Shown here piece by piece: positions 18,617-28,073 of a stretch of 64,000 nt of DNA. The position numbers and the translations under genes are program-made. The DNA comes from Daejeonella sp. (GTDB taxonomy: Bacteria; Bacteroidota; Bacteroidia; Sphingobacteriales; Sphingobacteriaceae). The DNA is taken from the NCBI RefSeq assembly GCF_017495225.1, contig NZ_JAFEIG010000020.1, positions 62,001-126,000 of the forward strand, written 5' to 3'. The notes beneath the pieces were generated by a model. That model did not search any database, was not told the DNA's origin, and saw nothing but the letters and a program-made list of their open reading frames with translations. Numbering within the stretch: position 1 is the stretch's first letter; each line of letters opens with the position of its first letter.

Positions 18617-20821
18617 ATGAAGAGACTTAAATATACATCAGTACTACTGATGGCCATTTTACTGTTTTTAGCCCCGCCTTTAAAAGCCGACGAAGGAATG
18701 TGGCTTCCAATGCTCATTGGAAAGAACTATGAACAAATGAAGAAGCAGGGTTTTAAATTAACTCCTGAAGATCTTTACAGTGTAAATAAAGCAAGCATTA
18801 AGGATGCTATTGTTTCTTTTGGAGGTTTTTGTACGGGTGAAATTGTTTCGAAAAACGGATTGGTTTTTACTAATCACCATTGTGGTTATGATGCTATAGC
18901 ATCTAACTCAAGCCCCGAAAATAATATTTTGGATAATGGTTTTTATGCTAAATCTTATCAAGAAGAAAAACCAATTAAAGGACTTTTTGTAAGATTTCTT
19001 GTCCGCATGGAAGATGTTACTCCCCAAGTTATGGCAGCTATTGCCGGAGTAAGTGACAAAGATAAAGCAGCTAAAATAGTTGAAGCAACTAAGAAAATTA
19101 CAAGTGATGCAATTGCTGCTACAAGTTACGAAGCTGATGTGAGAGATGTTTATAAAGCAAATCAATACCTATTGTTTGTTTATGAAAGATTCAATGATAT
19201 TCGTTTAGTAGGTACTCCTCAACAGTCGATTGGCAAGTTTGGTGGTGATACTGATAATTGGGAATGGCCTCGCCATACGGGTGATTTTTCAGTGTTTCGT
19301 GTTTATGCAGATGCAAATAATAAATCTGCCGCATACTCTGTAAATAATAAGCCTTATACACCTAAAAAATCTTTACCCATTTCTATAAAAGGAGTTAAAA
19401 ATGGTGATTTTTCTATGGTTTATGGTTTTCCTGGACGCACAGATCGTTATTTAACATCTCATGGTGTTAACTTAGCAATAGAGAAAACAAATCCCACTAC
19501 TGTAAAACTTCGTGATATACGTTTAAAAGCTTGGAAAGAGGAAATGGATAAAAGTGTTGATACTAGACTTAAATTATCTTCTCTTTATGCAAATATTGCT
19601 AATTACTGGAAATACTTTATCGGTCAGACAGAACAATTAAAACGCTTAAAAATTGCTGACGAAAAAGTAAAGCAAGAAGTTGAATTTACGCAATGGTCTG
19701 CTGCTTCTCCAGTTAATTCACAGCTAATGGATTCATATAATAAGGCCTATAAAGCCTATGAGCCTTTTGCTGTTCACATTACCTATGTAAATGAAGGATT
19801 ATTAGCCTCTTCATTTGTACGTAATATAAATCAAGTGGCTAGTATGCTCAAAGCAATGAATACTCGTAAAGAAGATGCTGCATTTCAAACTCAAACGAAG
19901 CAAAACTTTAATTCATTGGTAGATAATTATCAAAATACCTATTCTGAAATTGCCGACAAGAAAATTTTAGCTCAGATTCTAACATCATTCTATCAGGATG
20001 TTCCTAAATCTCAGCACCCTAAATTCATTTCACAAATTCTAATTGATTTTCCTAATGCTAGTCCCGCTGAAAGTTTCAATAGCTTTGTAAATAATTTATG
20101 GGAAAATAGTAAGCTAGTGAACCCTGAAAAACTACGTCAGTTTTTACTTAACCCAAGTTCAGATGTTTTAGAAGCTGATCCAGCTTATCAGTATGCTAAA
20201 AATTTAGTTCCACAAGAATATATTAAAAATAACTTCGGGACTGTTTTAGCTGATTTTCAAGTAGAGAAAAATCGTTTGGATAATTTGTATTTAAAAGCGC
20301 TATTAGAAAAAAATAAAGGTGTTTTAACATATCCTGATGCAAATTCTACAATGCGTATTAGCTATGGTGCTATTCAGAATTATAGTCCCAAAGATGGAAT
20401 TACCTATGATATTAATACAACTATTGATGGAATGGTTGCCAAATATCAACCAGGTGATGATGAATTCGACCTTCCTAAATCATTGCTAGAGGCTTATGAA
20501 AATCGAAATTTCGGTCGGTATGTAGAAAATGGTACTCTTCCTGTAGCATTTATTAGTAATAATGATATTACTGGTGGTAATTCAGGTTCCCCAGTATTAA
20601 ATGGAAATGGTGAGTTAATAGGTATAGCTTTTGATGGTAATTGGGAGGCAATGAGCGGTGATATCGCTTTTGATAAGCAATATAAGCGTACCATCTCAGT
20701 TGATATTCGCTTTGTTCTTTGGTGTATCGAAGTTTTAGGTGGAGCAAAGAATATTATCGATGAACTTGATATTAAAACAAACAAATTACCGGTTCCTAAA
20801 AATAAATTAATAATGAATTAA
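18617..20821 (+). CDS. S46 family dipeptidyl-peptidase, DPP7-like
   Basis: A 734-residue periplasmic serine peptidase with a signal peptide (1-24, ending LKA). It has the chymotrypsin-like triad of S46: His in TNHHCGYD (88), Asp in GGDTDNWEWPRHTGDFS (about 226) and S656 in GGNSGSPV. A helical cap region lies between about 290 and 570. The residue that sets P1 preference is Gly674 in IAFDGNWEA. In Porphyromonas gingivalis DPP11 the equivalent residue is Arg (acidic P1), while DPP7 has Gly (hydrophobic P1), so a DPP7-like specificity is inferred. It removes N-terminal dipeptides during peptide uptake. It is monocistronic and ends at a bidirectional terminator. Confidence 0.93.
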   Translation: MKRLKYTSVLLMAILLFLAPPLKADEGMWLPMLIGKNYEQMKKQGFKLTPEDLYSVNKASIKDAIVSFGGFCTGEIVSKNGLVFTNHHCGYDAIASNSSPENNILDNGFYAKSYQEEKPIKGLFVRFLVRMEDVTPQVMAAIAGVSDKDKAAKIVEATKKITSDAIAATSYEADVRDVYKANQYLLFVYERFNDIRLVGTPQQSIGKFGGDTDNWEWPRHTGDFSVFRVYADANNKSAAYSVNNKPYTPKKSLPISIKGVKNGDFSMVYGFPGRTDRYLTSHGVNLAIEKTNPTTVKLRDIRLKAWKEEMDKSVDTRLKLSSLYANIANYWKYFIGQTEQLKRLKIADEKVKQEVEFTQWSAASPVNSQLMDSYNKAYKAYEPFAVHITYVNEGLLASSFVRNINQVASMLKAMNTRKEDAAFQTQTKQNFNSLVDNYQNTYSEIADKKILAQILTSFYQDVPKSQHPKFISQILIDFPNASPAESFNSFVNNLWENSKLVNPEKLRQFLLNPSSDVLEADPAYQYAKNLVPQEYIKNNFGTVLADFQVEKNRLDNLYLKALLEKNKGVLTYPDANSTMRISYGAIQNYSPKDGITYDINTTIDGMVAKYQPGDDEFDLPKSLLEAYENRNFGRYVENGTLPVAFISNNDITGGNSGSPVLNGNGELIGIAFDGNWEAMSGDIAFDKQYKRTISVDIRFVLWCIEVLGGAKNIIDELDIKTNKLPVPKNKLIMN

Positions 20822-20849
20822 TTCTCAATAAAGAATTATAGAAATTATA

Positions 20850-20885
20850 AAAAAAGCCTTTTTGATTATTCAAAAAGGCTTTTTT
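20850..20885. terminator. Bidirectional terminator between the S46 peptidase and purM
   Basis: AAAAAGCCTTTTTGA, loop TTAT, TCAAAAAGGCTTTTT, flanked by A and T runs; serves both convergent genes. Confidence 0.9.
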
Positions 20886-20915
20886 GTGCAATAAAATTAC
20901 TGAGACTGGAGAATG

Positions 20916-22109
20916 TTATTGGTAAATAAACTCTCCGTATGGCGATTTGATTGTGACTTGTTTTCCTTCAAATTTTTCAACTCGGCCAATAATTTGGGCA
21001 TCCACATTAAAACCTTTTGAAATTTCCATAATTGATTCGGCAATTTCTTCAGGTACATAAAATTCCATTCTGTGACCCATATTAAAAACTTTATACATCT
21101 CACGCCAATCAGTCCCAGATTGCTCCTGAATAAGACTAAAAAGAGGTGGTACTGGAATCATATTATCTTTAATGATATGCAAATTATTGATGAAATGAAG
21201 CACCTTGGTCTGTGCACCACCACTACAATGTACCATACCATGAATTTTATCACGATATTGATCTAGAATTTTCTTAATTATTGGCGCATAGGTACGAGTA
21301 GGAGATAGGACCAGTTTTCCAGCTGTAATGCTTAATTCATTATTATAATTGCTTGCTGGTATTGAAATTAAATCCTTCAAATTTTTACTTCCCGAAAATA
21401 TCAATTCATAAGGAACTGCAGGGTCGTAGCTCTCTGGGTATTTTTCTGCAATGTATTTATGAAAAACATCATGTCTTGCAGATGTTAATCCATTAGAGCC
21501 CATTCCTCCATTATATTCACTTTCATAACTTGCTTTACCTGATGATGATAATCCTACAATGACATCACCGGGACTAATTTTCTCATTACTAATGATATCA
21601 GCTCGTTTCATTCTGCAGGTTACGGTAGAATCTACAATTATCGTTCTAACGATATCTCCAACATCTGCAGTTTCGCCACCAGTAGAATAAATTCCTATGC
21701 CAAGCTCTCTTAATTCAGCCAATATTTCTTCTGTGCCATTAATAAGCTCAGCAATAACTTCGCCTGGTATTAAGTTCTTATTTCGTCCAATAGTTGATGA
21801 AAGTATAATGTTATCTGTGGCACCTACACATAGTAAATCATCAAGGTTCATAATGATAGCATCTTGAGCAATTCCTTTCCATACAGAGATGTCGCCTGTT
21901 TCTTTCCAATAAATATAGGCTAAGGAAGATTTTGTACCTGCACCATCGGCGTGCATGATGTTGCAATAAGCCTCATCAGATCCTAATATATCTGGTATGA
22001 TTTTACAAAAAGCTTTAGGGAAAATTCCTTTATCGATGTTTTTGATGGCATTGTGCACATCCTCTTTATCAGCTGAAACGCCGCGCTGGTTGTATTTAAG
22101 ATCTGACAT
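20916..22109 (-). CDS. purM: Phosphoribosylformylglycinamidine cyclo-ligase (AIR synthase), Bacteroidetes-type PurM
   Basis: A 397-residue member of the PurM/HypE/SelD fold. The ATP-binding N-half has IMHADGAGTKSSLAYIYW and WKGIAQDAIIMNLDDLLCVGA; the block STGGETADVGDIVRT follows. The C-half carries HGMVHCSGGAQTKVLHF, YKVFNMGHRMEFYV and a late VDAQIIGRVE. The family closes the imidazole ring in purine synthesis from FGAM and ATP. This branch is longer and more divergent than E. coli PurM (about 345 aa) but is the usual form in this phylum. No other pur genes are near. A TATTTTTG box lies only a few bases upstream of the ATG. Confidence 0.85.
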   Translation of the reverse strand: MSDLKYNQRGVSADKEDVHNAIKNIDKGIFPKAFCKIIPDILGSDEAYCNIMHADGAGTKSSLAYIYWKETGDISVWKGIAQDAIIMNLDDLLCVGATDNIILSSTIGRNKNLIPGEVIAELINGTEEILAELRELGIGIYSTGGETADVGDIVRTIIVDSTVTCRMKRADIISNEKISPGDVIVGLSSSGKASYESEYNGGMGSNGLTSARHDVFHKYIAEKYPESYDPAVPYELIFSGSKNLKDLISIPASNYNNELSITAGKLVLSPTRTYAPIIKKILDQYRDKIHGMVHCSGGAQTKVLHFINNLHIIKDNMIPVPPLFSLIQEQSGTDWREMYKVFNMGHRMEFYVPEEIAESIMEISKGFNVDAQIIGRVEKFEGKQVTIKSPYGEFIYQ

Positions 22110-22229
22110 TCCTTCAAAAATAGTAATTGTATTCTTAATTATTTAAAACCTCTACAAATTTAGCTTTTCATTTGCTAGTTCAGGTATTTTATAATGTTTT
22201 TCTAATGAATAGAAAACAGCTTGGTCTAA

Positions 22230-22266
22230 AATAAGAAAGTCCCCATTTTGAGGACTTTCTTATTTT
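22230..22266. terminator. Terminator downstream of glnN
   Basis: A perfect 13-bp inverted repeat, AATAAGAAAGTCC and GGACTTTCTTATT with a 9-nt loop, between the glnN stop codon and the purM start region; T-rich on both sides. Confidence 0.85.
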
Positions 22267-22285
22267 TTATTAACTTTTAAATCGA

Positions 22286-24460
22286 TTACTTAAGGAACAA
22301 TAATTCTCTGAATTTAGGTAATGGCCATTTAGAATCATCAACTAATTGTTCTAATTTATCTACATGATATCTGATTGGGTCAAAGTAAGATTTTACTTTT
22401 TCATCATAAGCGATTGATTTATCTCTAATATCTTCGATATTGTTAGCTTTTTTACGCTCATTAACCATTTCTAGGTTAGCTGTTCTAATAAAATTAACGT
22501 GTCCAGAAATTTTCTTTATAATTTCAAGCTGCGCAGCATAAGTATCTTCACTTAAACCAATTTCTTTTAGGCCTTTAACATTTTCAATCAAAGTGGTTTG
22601 ATAGTTAATAGCTGTAGGAATTATTACGTTATCAACTAAATCACCCATTACTCTAGCTTCGATTTGAAGTTTTTTGAAATAGCTTTCTAAAAGTATCTCA
22701 TGGCGTGCATGCGACTCACGTTTGCTGAATATTCCTGTTTCTTCAAATAATTTATCTGTTTTAGGATCTAATAGAACGTCTAATGCTTTAGGAGTGGTTT
22801 TGATATTTGATAAACCTCTCTTTTTTGCTTCTTCAGCCCACTCATCACTATAACCATTACCTTCAAAACGTATAGCTTTTGATTCTTTGATATAACGTTT
22901 AATGACAGTCATGATTGCGACATCCTTTTTCTCACCCTTCTTAATCAATTTGTCAACCTCAACTTTGAACTTGTTTAACTGACTAGCTACAATTGTGTTT
23001 AGGATGGTCATTGGATTGGCTGAATTCGCTGAAGAACCTACCGCACGTAACTCAAACTTATTACCAGTGAAAGCTAATGGAGAAGTACGATTACGATCTG
23101 TATTATCCAATAAAATTTGAGGTATTTTAGGAATGTTGGTCCATAATGAAGGCTCCTGCTTCATCTTATTTGTTACCCTCGATGATTCAATCTCATCCAA
23201 TAGATCGTTCAACTGAGAGCCTAAAAACATTGAAATAATGGCAGGAGGTGCTTCGTTTGCACCTAATCTATGATCATTATTAACAGAAGCTATTGAAGCA
23301 CGTAAAAGATCTGAATATTCAAAAACAGCTCTGATAGTATTTACAAAGAATGTAAGGAACATCAAATTGTTTTTAGGTGTCTTACCAGGAGAAAGCAAGT
23401 TTTTACCTGTATTTGTTATCAGCGACCAGTTATTATGCTTTCCAGAACCATTAATACCAGCATAAGGTTTCTCATGTAAAAGCACTTTAAAATTATGTCT
23501 TCGAGCTACCTTATCCATTAAATCCATTAGCAATGAATTATGGTCGATAGCAAGATTCATTTCTTCATATAATGGAGCACACTCAAATTGCGATGGTGCT
23601 ACCTCATTATGACGAGTTTTTAAGGGAATACCAAGTTTGATAGCCTCAGCTTCAAAATCCTGCATATAAGCTAATACACGCTCTGGTATTGATCCAAAAT
23701 AATGATCATCGAGTTGTTGATTTTTCGCAGACATATGTCCGAAAAGTGCTCTTCCCGTTAAATATAAATCTGGTCTTGCGTTAAATAAGGCTAAGTCAAC
23801 TAAGAAATATTCTTGTTCGATACCTAATGAACTATTAATCTTATCTATGTTTTTGTCAAAATATTGTGCGACAGAAACAGCAGCTTTATCCATTAAACTA
23901 ATTGCTTTCAAAAGAGGAGCTTTATAGTCTAATGCTTCACCTGTATAGGATACAAATACAGTCGGAATACATAATGTAGTACCAATAATAAACGCAGGAG
24001 ATGATGGATCCCATGCTGTGTAACCTCTTGCCTCAAATGTACTTCTGATACCACCATTAGGGAAACTTGATGCATCAGGCTCTTGCTGTGAAAGAGCTTC
24101 TCCTGAAAATTTCTCTAATCCCTGACCATCAGATCCTGGTTCAAAAAAAGAATCATGCTTTTCTGCAGTAGTACCTGTTAAGGGCTGAAACCAATGGGTA
24201 TAATGACTTGCACCCTTTGACATCGCCCAGGATTTCATAGCTGAAGCTACTTGTTCTGAAATACCCCGATCAATTGGAGTTCCAGAATTAATAGATTCAA
24301 CGATGCTGTTGAAAGCCTCTTTAGATAAATTATCTTTCATTTTCTTCTGATCGAAGACATTGCAACCGTAAAAATCAGATAATTTTGAAGAAGGCATTTT
24401 TACTTCAGGTATTGACCTTGAAAGTACTGAGTTAAGTGCTTGAAATCTTAAAGTGGACAT
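22286..24460 (-). CDS. glnN: Glutamine synthetase type III
   Basis: A 724-residue GSIII enzyme, the large form typical of Bacteroidetes and cyanobacteria. The GSIII N-terminal block includes YTHWFQPLTGTTAEKHDSFF. The Glu-rich metal-binding core includes SSLGIEQEYFLVD, and KTRHNEVAPSQFE and HEKPYAGINGSGKHNNWS follow with the ATP and glutamate sites. A unique C-terminal extension (FEETGIFSKRESHARHEI) completes the protein. It makes glutamine from glutamate, ammonia and ATP in the cytoplasm and is the main ammonium-assimilation route in many Bacteroidetes. It is monocistronic, with a hairpin terminator downstream and a long AT-rich upstream region. No PII or amt gene is adjacent. Confidence 0.96.
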   Translation of the reverse strand: MSTLRFQALNSVLSRSIPEVKMPSSKLSDFYGCNVFDQKKMKDNLSKEAFNSIVESINSGTPIDRGISEQVASAMKSWAMSKGASHYTHWFQPLTGTTAEKHDSFFEPGSDGQGLEKFSGEALSQQEPDASSFPNGGIRSTFEARGYTAWDPSSPAFIIGTTLCIPTVFVSYTGEALDYKAPLLKAISLMDKAAVSVAQYFDKNIDKINSSLGIEQEYFLVDLALFNARPDLYLTGRALFGHMSAKNQQLDDHYFGSIPERVLAYMQDFEAEAIKLGIPLKTRHNEVAPSQFECAPLYEEMNLAIDHNSLLMDLMDKVARRHNFKVLLHEKPYAGINGSGKHNNWSLITNTGKNLLSPGKTPKNNLMFLTFFVNTIRAVFEYSDLLRASIASVNNDHRLGANEAPPAIISMFLGSQLNDLLDEIESSRVTNKMKQEPSLWTNIPKIPQILLDNTDRNRTSPLAFTGNKFELRAVGSSANSANPMTILNTIVASQLNKFKVEVDKLIKKGEKKDVAIMTVIKRYIKESKAIRFEGNGYSDEWAEEAKKRGLSNIKTTPKALDVLLDPKTDKLFEETGIFSKRESHARHEILLESYFKKLQIEARVMGDLVDNVIIPTAINYQTTLIENVKGLKEIGLSEDTYAAQLEIIKKISGHVNFIRTANLEMVNERKKANNIEDIRDKSIAYDEKVKSYFDPIRYHVDKLEQLVDDSKWPLPKFRELLFLK

Positions 24461-24893
24461 TTTTTAGCTTATTTTGAAATTAATTCTATAAAATTAAAAG
24501 AATTAAATCATATTTTCTAAAATTTTAACTAAAATTTGAAAATAAAATTCATTTTTTATCTAATTTATAAATAATTGGGATCATTATTTATGTTTTTTAA
24601 TGATTTATTAAAATTATTGACCTAATAATTGAAAATAAATAATGTTTTTTGTTGTGTTTTTATTAAAACTCTTTTCAAATTAATGAATTTATTGCTAATT
24701 ATTGCAATAAATCATATTGATTGACCAAGTTTAAAGGCGCAATTGTATTATTTTCTTTCAATATTTTTTCATAGAGCATCAATTCTAGAAATAAAAAGAA
24801 AATTAAATGAATCATTTTTCACGCATATTTATTAAATTGTGGCAAAACAAAGCTTATTATTAATTTAATTAGGCAATATTTTAGCAATTAAAC
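24461..24893. other. AT-rich divergent intergenic region, no gene seen
   Basis: 433 bp between the divergent glnN and VOC genes, very AT-rich with no open frame of note and no strong hairpin. It must carry both promoters, but I cannot place a convincing TTTG/TAnnTTTG pair. A GG-N9-GC sequence near 24840 resembles a sigma-54 site but has the wrong spacing. Confidence 0.6.
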
Positions 24894-25283
24894 ATGATAA
24901 AATTAAATCGTCTGCACCATGTGGCTATAATTTGTTCAAACTACCAATTTTCAAAGCACTTTTATACTGAAATTTTAGGTTTACAAATCATACAAGAGGT
25001 CTACAGAACAGAAAGACAATCATATAAATTAGATTTGGCTTTGAATGGCAATTATTTAATTGAGTTATTCTCATTTCCAAATGCACCAGCTCGACTATCC
25101 TTTCCCGAAGCCCAAGGATTAAGGCATTTAGCATTTGAAGTTGATGATTTGCAAGATGCTGTAAACGAATTGAAATTAAAGGGTATTTTTACTGAGTCAA
25201 TAAGAATAGATGAGCATACTGGAAAAAGATTTGTTTTTTTCGCTGATCCTGATGGATTACCCATTGAACTTTACGAAATCTAA
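24894..25283 (+). CDS. VOC-family (glyoxalase/bleomycin-resistance fold) protein, YaeR-like
   Basis: A 129-residue single-domain VOC protein. It opens with LNRLHHVAIICSNYQFSKHFYTEILG and has the metal-ligand pattern H (HHVA), E (YLIELFSFP), H (LRHLAFEVDD) and E (LPIELYEI). The sequence resembles GloA2/YaeR rather than true glyoxalase I. The reaction is not defined. Its stop codon overlaps the start of the next gene (TAATG), so the two are translationally coupled and lie in one operon with the phosphoesterase and fbp genes. Confidence 0.82.
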   Translation: MIKLNRLHHVAIICSNYQFSKHFYTEILGLQIIQEVYRTERQSYKLDLALNGNYLIELFSFPNAPARLSFPEAQGLRHLAFEVDDLQDAVNELKLKGIFTESIRIDEHTGKRFVFFADPDGLPIELYEI

Positions 25284-25996
25284 TGAATAATATTTTTCAT
25301 TTTAAAGAGTTTAAAATCGATCAATCTGATTGTGCAATGAAAGTCAATACGGATGGTGTTCTTCTTGCAGCTCTTGTACAAGCTAAAAATCCGCAAAGAA
25401 TACTTGATATTGGGACAGGTACTGGACTGATTTCATTAATGTTAGCTCAAAGATTTGAAACTGCTAGTATTGATGCTGTTGAAATTGATGAAAATGCAGC
25501 AAAAAGAGCAGGAATAAATTTTAAAGAATCTCCATTTGCAAGCCGACTAACATCTATTCATTCATCAATTGAAGACTTCTTTTCAAGTACAAATGAAAGC
25601 TATGATCTGATAATCTCTAATCCACCTTTTTTTATAAACTCTTTAAAATCTGAAGATTTTACCAAAGAAATAGCTAGACATACCTCTCAAGATTTTTTTG
25701 AAAATTTACTTGATCATTCAGTAATAAAACTAGGTCCGAATGGATGTTTAGTAATGATTTTGCCAATTGAAACATCTATTTTGATTGAAAAATTAGTTGA
25801 AAAAAATACCAATTTACACTTAAATGAAATTATCATGATTCAATCTTTTGATGATTCAAAACCACATAGGAAAATATTGAAAATTGGTTTAAATCCTACA
25901 GAACTAAATCTTAATAAATTTGTTATCTATGAGGCGCAAGGTATTTATTCTTCAGAATACCAAAACCTTCTAAAAGATTTTTTCACCATTTTTTAG
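25283..25996 (+). CDS. trmN6: tRNA1(Val) adenine-37 N6-methyltransferase (TrmN6/YfiC-like)
   Basis: A 237-residue class I SAM methyltransferase. Motif I LDIGTGTGLIS is at 41-51, the acidic strand AVEIDENAA at about 65-73 and the N6-adenine motif NPPF at 113-116 (SNPPFFINS). The N-terminal FHFKEFKIDQSDCAMKVNTDGVLL matches the YfiC/TrmN6 subgroup that methylates A37 of tRNA-Val. The start overlaps the preceding VOC stop by one base. An rRNA or protein-glutamine methyltransferase is less likely because the N-terminal block is specific. Confidence 0.87.
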   Translation: MNNIFHFKEFKIDQSDCAMKVNTDGVLLAALVQAKNPQRILDIGTGTGLISLMLAQRFETASIDAVEIDENAAKRAGINFKESPFASRLTSIHSSIEDFFSSTNESYDLIISNPPFFINSLKSEDFTKEIARHTSQDFFENLLDHSVIKLGPNGCLVMILPIETSILIEKLVEKNTNLHLNEIIMIQSFDDSKPHRKILKIGLNPTELNLNKFVIYEAQGIYSSEYQNLLKDFFTIF

Positions 25997-26006
25997 GACG
26001 AATGAT

Positions 26007-26501
26007 ATGATGAAGATAGGTTTAATATCAGATACACATAGTTATTTAGATGATGCTGTATTTAAACATTTCGATAAATGCGATGAAATTTGGCATGCTG
26101 GAGACTTCGGTAGTTTAGAGCTTGCCGATCAGTTAAGTTCTTTTAAACCATTAAGGGGAGTTTATGGGAATATTGATGGAAGTGACTTACGTTCTGTTTA
26201 TCCTGAAAAATTAAGGTTTAATTGTGAAGAAATGTCTGTTTTCATGACTCATATTGGTGGCTATCCTGGAAAATATGATGTTCGTATTCGTGAGGAAATT
26301 TATAATAATCCTCCAAGTATATTTATTTCTGGCCATTCTCACATTTTGAAGGTGATTTATGATAAAAAAATAGGAAGTCTGCATTTAAATCCGGGAGCAG
26401 CTGGCAAGCATGGCTGGCATAAAGTCCGCACGCTCCTTCGATTTAATATCAGCGAGAAGAAAATACATGATTTAGAAGTTATAGAATTGGGTAATCGGTA
26501 A
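26007..26501 (+). CDS. YfcE/MJ0936-type metallophosphoesterase
   Basis: A 164-residue calcineurin-like phosphoesterase. Visible metal motifs are SDTHS (9-12), [21 protein letters not shown] and SGHSH. Small proteins of this group hydrolyse phosphodiesters such as 2',3'-cAMP or model substrates in vitro; the physiological substrate is unknown. It lies 10 nt after trmN6 and 16 nt before fbp, probably in the same transcript. Two adjacent ATG codons are present; the first (26007) is used here. Confidence 0.87.
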   Translation: MMKIGLISDTHSYLDDAVFKHFDKCDEIWHAGDFGSLELADQLSSFKPLRGVYGNIDGSDLRSVYPEKLRFNCEEMSVFMTHIGGYPGKYDVRIREEIYNNPPSIFISGHSHILKVIYDKKIGSLHLNPGAAGKHGWHKVRTLLRFNISEKKIHDLEVIELGNR

Positions 26502-26517
26502 TTTAAAAATAATCACT

Positions 26518-27588
26518 ATGCAGGGAGTTTTAACATTAGGTCAATTTATAATTGAAAATCAAAGTGAATTCCCTTATGCTAAGGGTGAATTATCTCGTCT
26601 CTTACGCGATATTGGTATTGCTTCTAAGATTGTTAATCGCGAAGTGAATAAAGCCGGATTAATGGATATTTTAGGCGAAGCGGGCACAATGAATATTCAG
26701 GGAGAGTCTCAAAAAAAACTGGATGTATTTGCTAATGAGCAGTTTATATCTGCACTTCAAAGCGGTGGTGAATGTTGTATTGTTGCCTCTGAAGAGAATG
26801 ATGAATTTGTTTATATCGATGGTGAAGTCTCAAAAGATGCCAAATATATAGTGGCAATAGACCCTCTAGATGGATCATCCAATATTGATGTTAATGTTGC
26901 TGTTGGGACTATTTTCTCGATTTATAGACGTAAATCCTCAACGGGTAGAGCTACGATAGATGATGTTCTTCAAAAGGGCACCGAACAAGTTGCAGCAGGA
27001 TATGTTATTTATGGATCCTCAACTATGCTCGTTTATACTACAGGTAAAGGTGTTAACGGATTCACCTTAGATCCATCAATTGGCGAATTTTGCCTTTCAC
27101 ATCCTAAAATGAGAATTCCAAAAGATGGGACCATTTATTCGATTAATGAGGGTAATTATGTCCATTTTCCTGAAGGAGTTAAAAAATATTTGAAATATTG
27201 CCAGGTGGAAGATCCCACAAGTTCTAGACCATTTACCTCTCGATATATAGGCTCAATGGTAGCAGATATTCATCGAAATATGATAAAAGGGGGTATATTT
27301 ATTTATCCTACAACTTCTAGTGCACCTAATGGTAAACTCAGACTAGTTTATGAATGTAATCCGATGGCTTTCATAATTGAACAAGCTGGTGGCCGCGCTA
27401 CAGATGGTTTTAATCGAATCCTAGAGAAAGATGTGCACTCTTTGCATCAACGTTCAGCCATTTTTATTGGATCTGAAAATATGGTGCATAAAGCTGAATC
27501 TTTAATGTCTCAATACACTAAAGATCAATCTGACGAAAAATTAAATGAATTATTGTACAAAACAGGGGTTATTGGCGGATTAGATTAA
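26518..27588 (+). CDS. fbp: Fructose-1,6-bisphosphatase, class I
   Basis: A 356-residue class I FBPase. The metal-binding [13 protein letters not shown] is at 114-126, the CIVASEEND loop precedes it, and [15 protein letters not shown] and [17 protein letters not shown] in the C-terminal half form the substrate site. It dephosphorylates fructose 1,6-bisphosphate in gluconeogenesis. Length (about 335-355) is usual. It is the last gene of the VOC-trmN6-phosphoesterase-fbp set. Its TAA overlaps the TAA of the convergent rnhA in the palindrome TTAA. Confidence 0.96.
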   Translation: MQGVLTLGQFIIENQSEFPYAKGELSRLLRDIGIASKIVNREVNKAGLMDILGEAGTMNIQGESQKKLDVFANEQFISALQSGGECCIVASEENDEFVYIDGEVSKDAKYIVAIDPLDGSSNIDVNVAVGTIFSIYRRKSSTGRATIDDVLQKGTEQVAAGYVIYGSSTMLVYTTGKGVNGFTLDPSIGEFCLSHPKMRIPKDGTIYSINEGNYVHFPEGVKKYLKYCQVEDPTSSRPFTSRYIGSMVADIHRNMIKGGIFIYPTTSSAPNGKLRLVYECNPMAFIIEQAGGRATDGFNRILEKDVHSLHQRSAIFIGSENMVHKAESLMSQYTKDQSDEKLNELLYKTGVIGGLD

Positions 27589-28052
27589 ATATTTAGTTTT
27601 AGCTCTTCTTTTTCAAAAAAAGTATCAACTAAGAGATTTCTTTGTTGAGCCGCCTGAACAGCTAATTCATCACACCTTTCATTTTCTGGATGGCCATTAT
27701 GCCCTTTCACCCAAGTGAATTTTACTTGATGTAATTTATAGACATCTAAAAAACGAAGCCAAAGATCTTTATTTTTCTTGCCCTTAAAACCTATTCTTAC
27801 CCAGCCAAAAACCCATTTTTTTTCAACTGAATCAATAATATATTTAGAATCGGAATAAACCATTATTTGTTGGCCAGCAACTTTTATACTTTCTAAACCA
27901 GTAATTACAGCGAGAAGCTCCATTCTGTTATTAGTAGTTTTGCGATATCCTGCTGAAAGTTCCTTGTAGTGTTTTCCAGAACGGAGAATTACTCCATAGC
28001 CACCGGGACCAGGATTACCACTTGAAGCACCATCTGTATATATCTCAATCAT
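27585..28052 (-). CDS. rnhA: Ribonuclease HI
   Basis: A 155-residue RNase H1 with the four carboxylates of the active site: D7 ([16 protein letters not shown]), E45 (NNRMELLAV), D68 (VYSDSKYI) and D128 (NERCDELA), plus the conserved His in VKGHNGH. It cleaves RNA in RNA-DNA hybrids. It is encoded 21 nt downstream of the copper ATPase on the same strand and converges on fbp with a four-base overlap at the stop codons. Confidence 0.95.
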   Translation of the reverse strand: MIEIYTDGASSGNPGPGGYGVILRSGKHYKELSAGYRKTTNNRMELLAVITGLESIKVAGQQIMVYSDSKYIIDSVEKKWVFGWVRIGFKGKKNKDLWLRFLDVYKLHQVKFTWVKGHNGHPENERCDELAVQAAQQRNLLVDTFFEKEELKLNI

Positions 28053-28073
28053 TAATCCGGCTTAAAGGCACAA

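Noticed and set aside
24835-24860. Sigma-54-like GG...GC sequence upstream of the VOC gene
   Set aside because: The spacing between GG and GC is nine bases instead of ten and the flanking consensus is poor.
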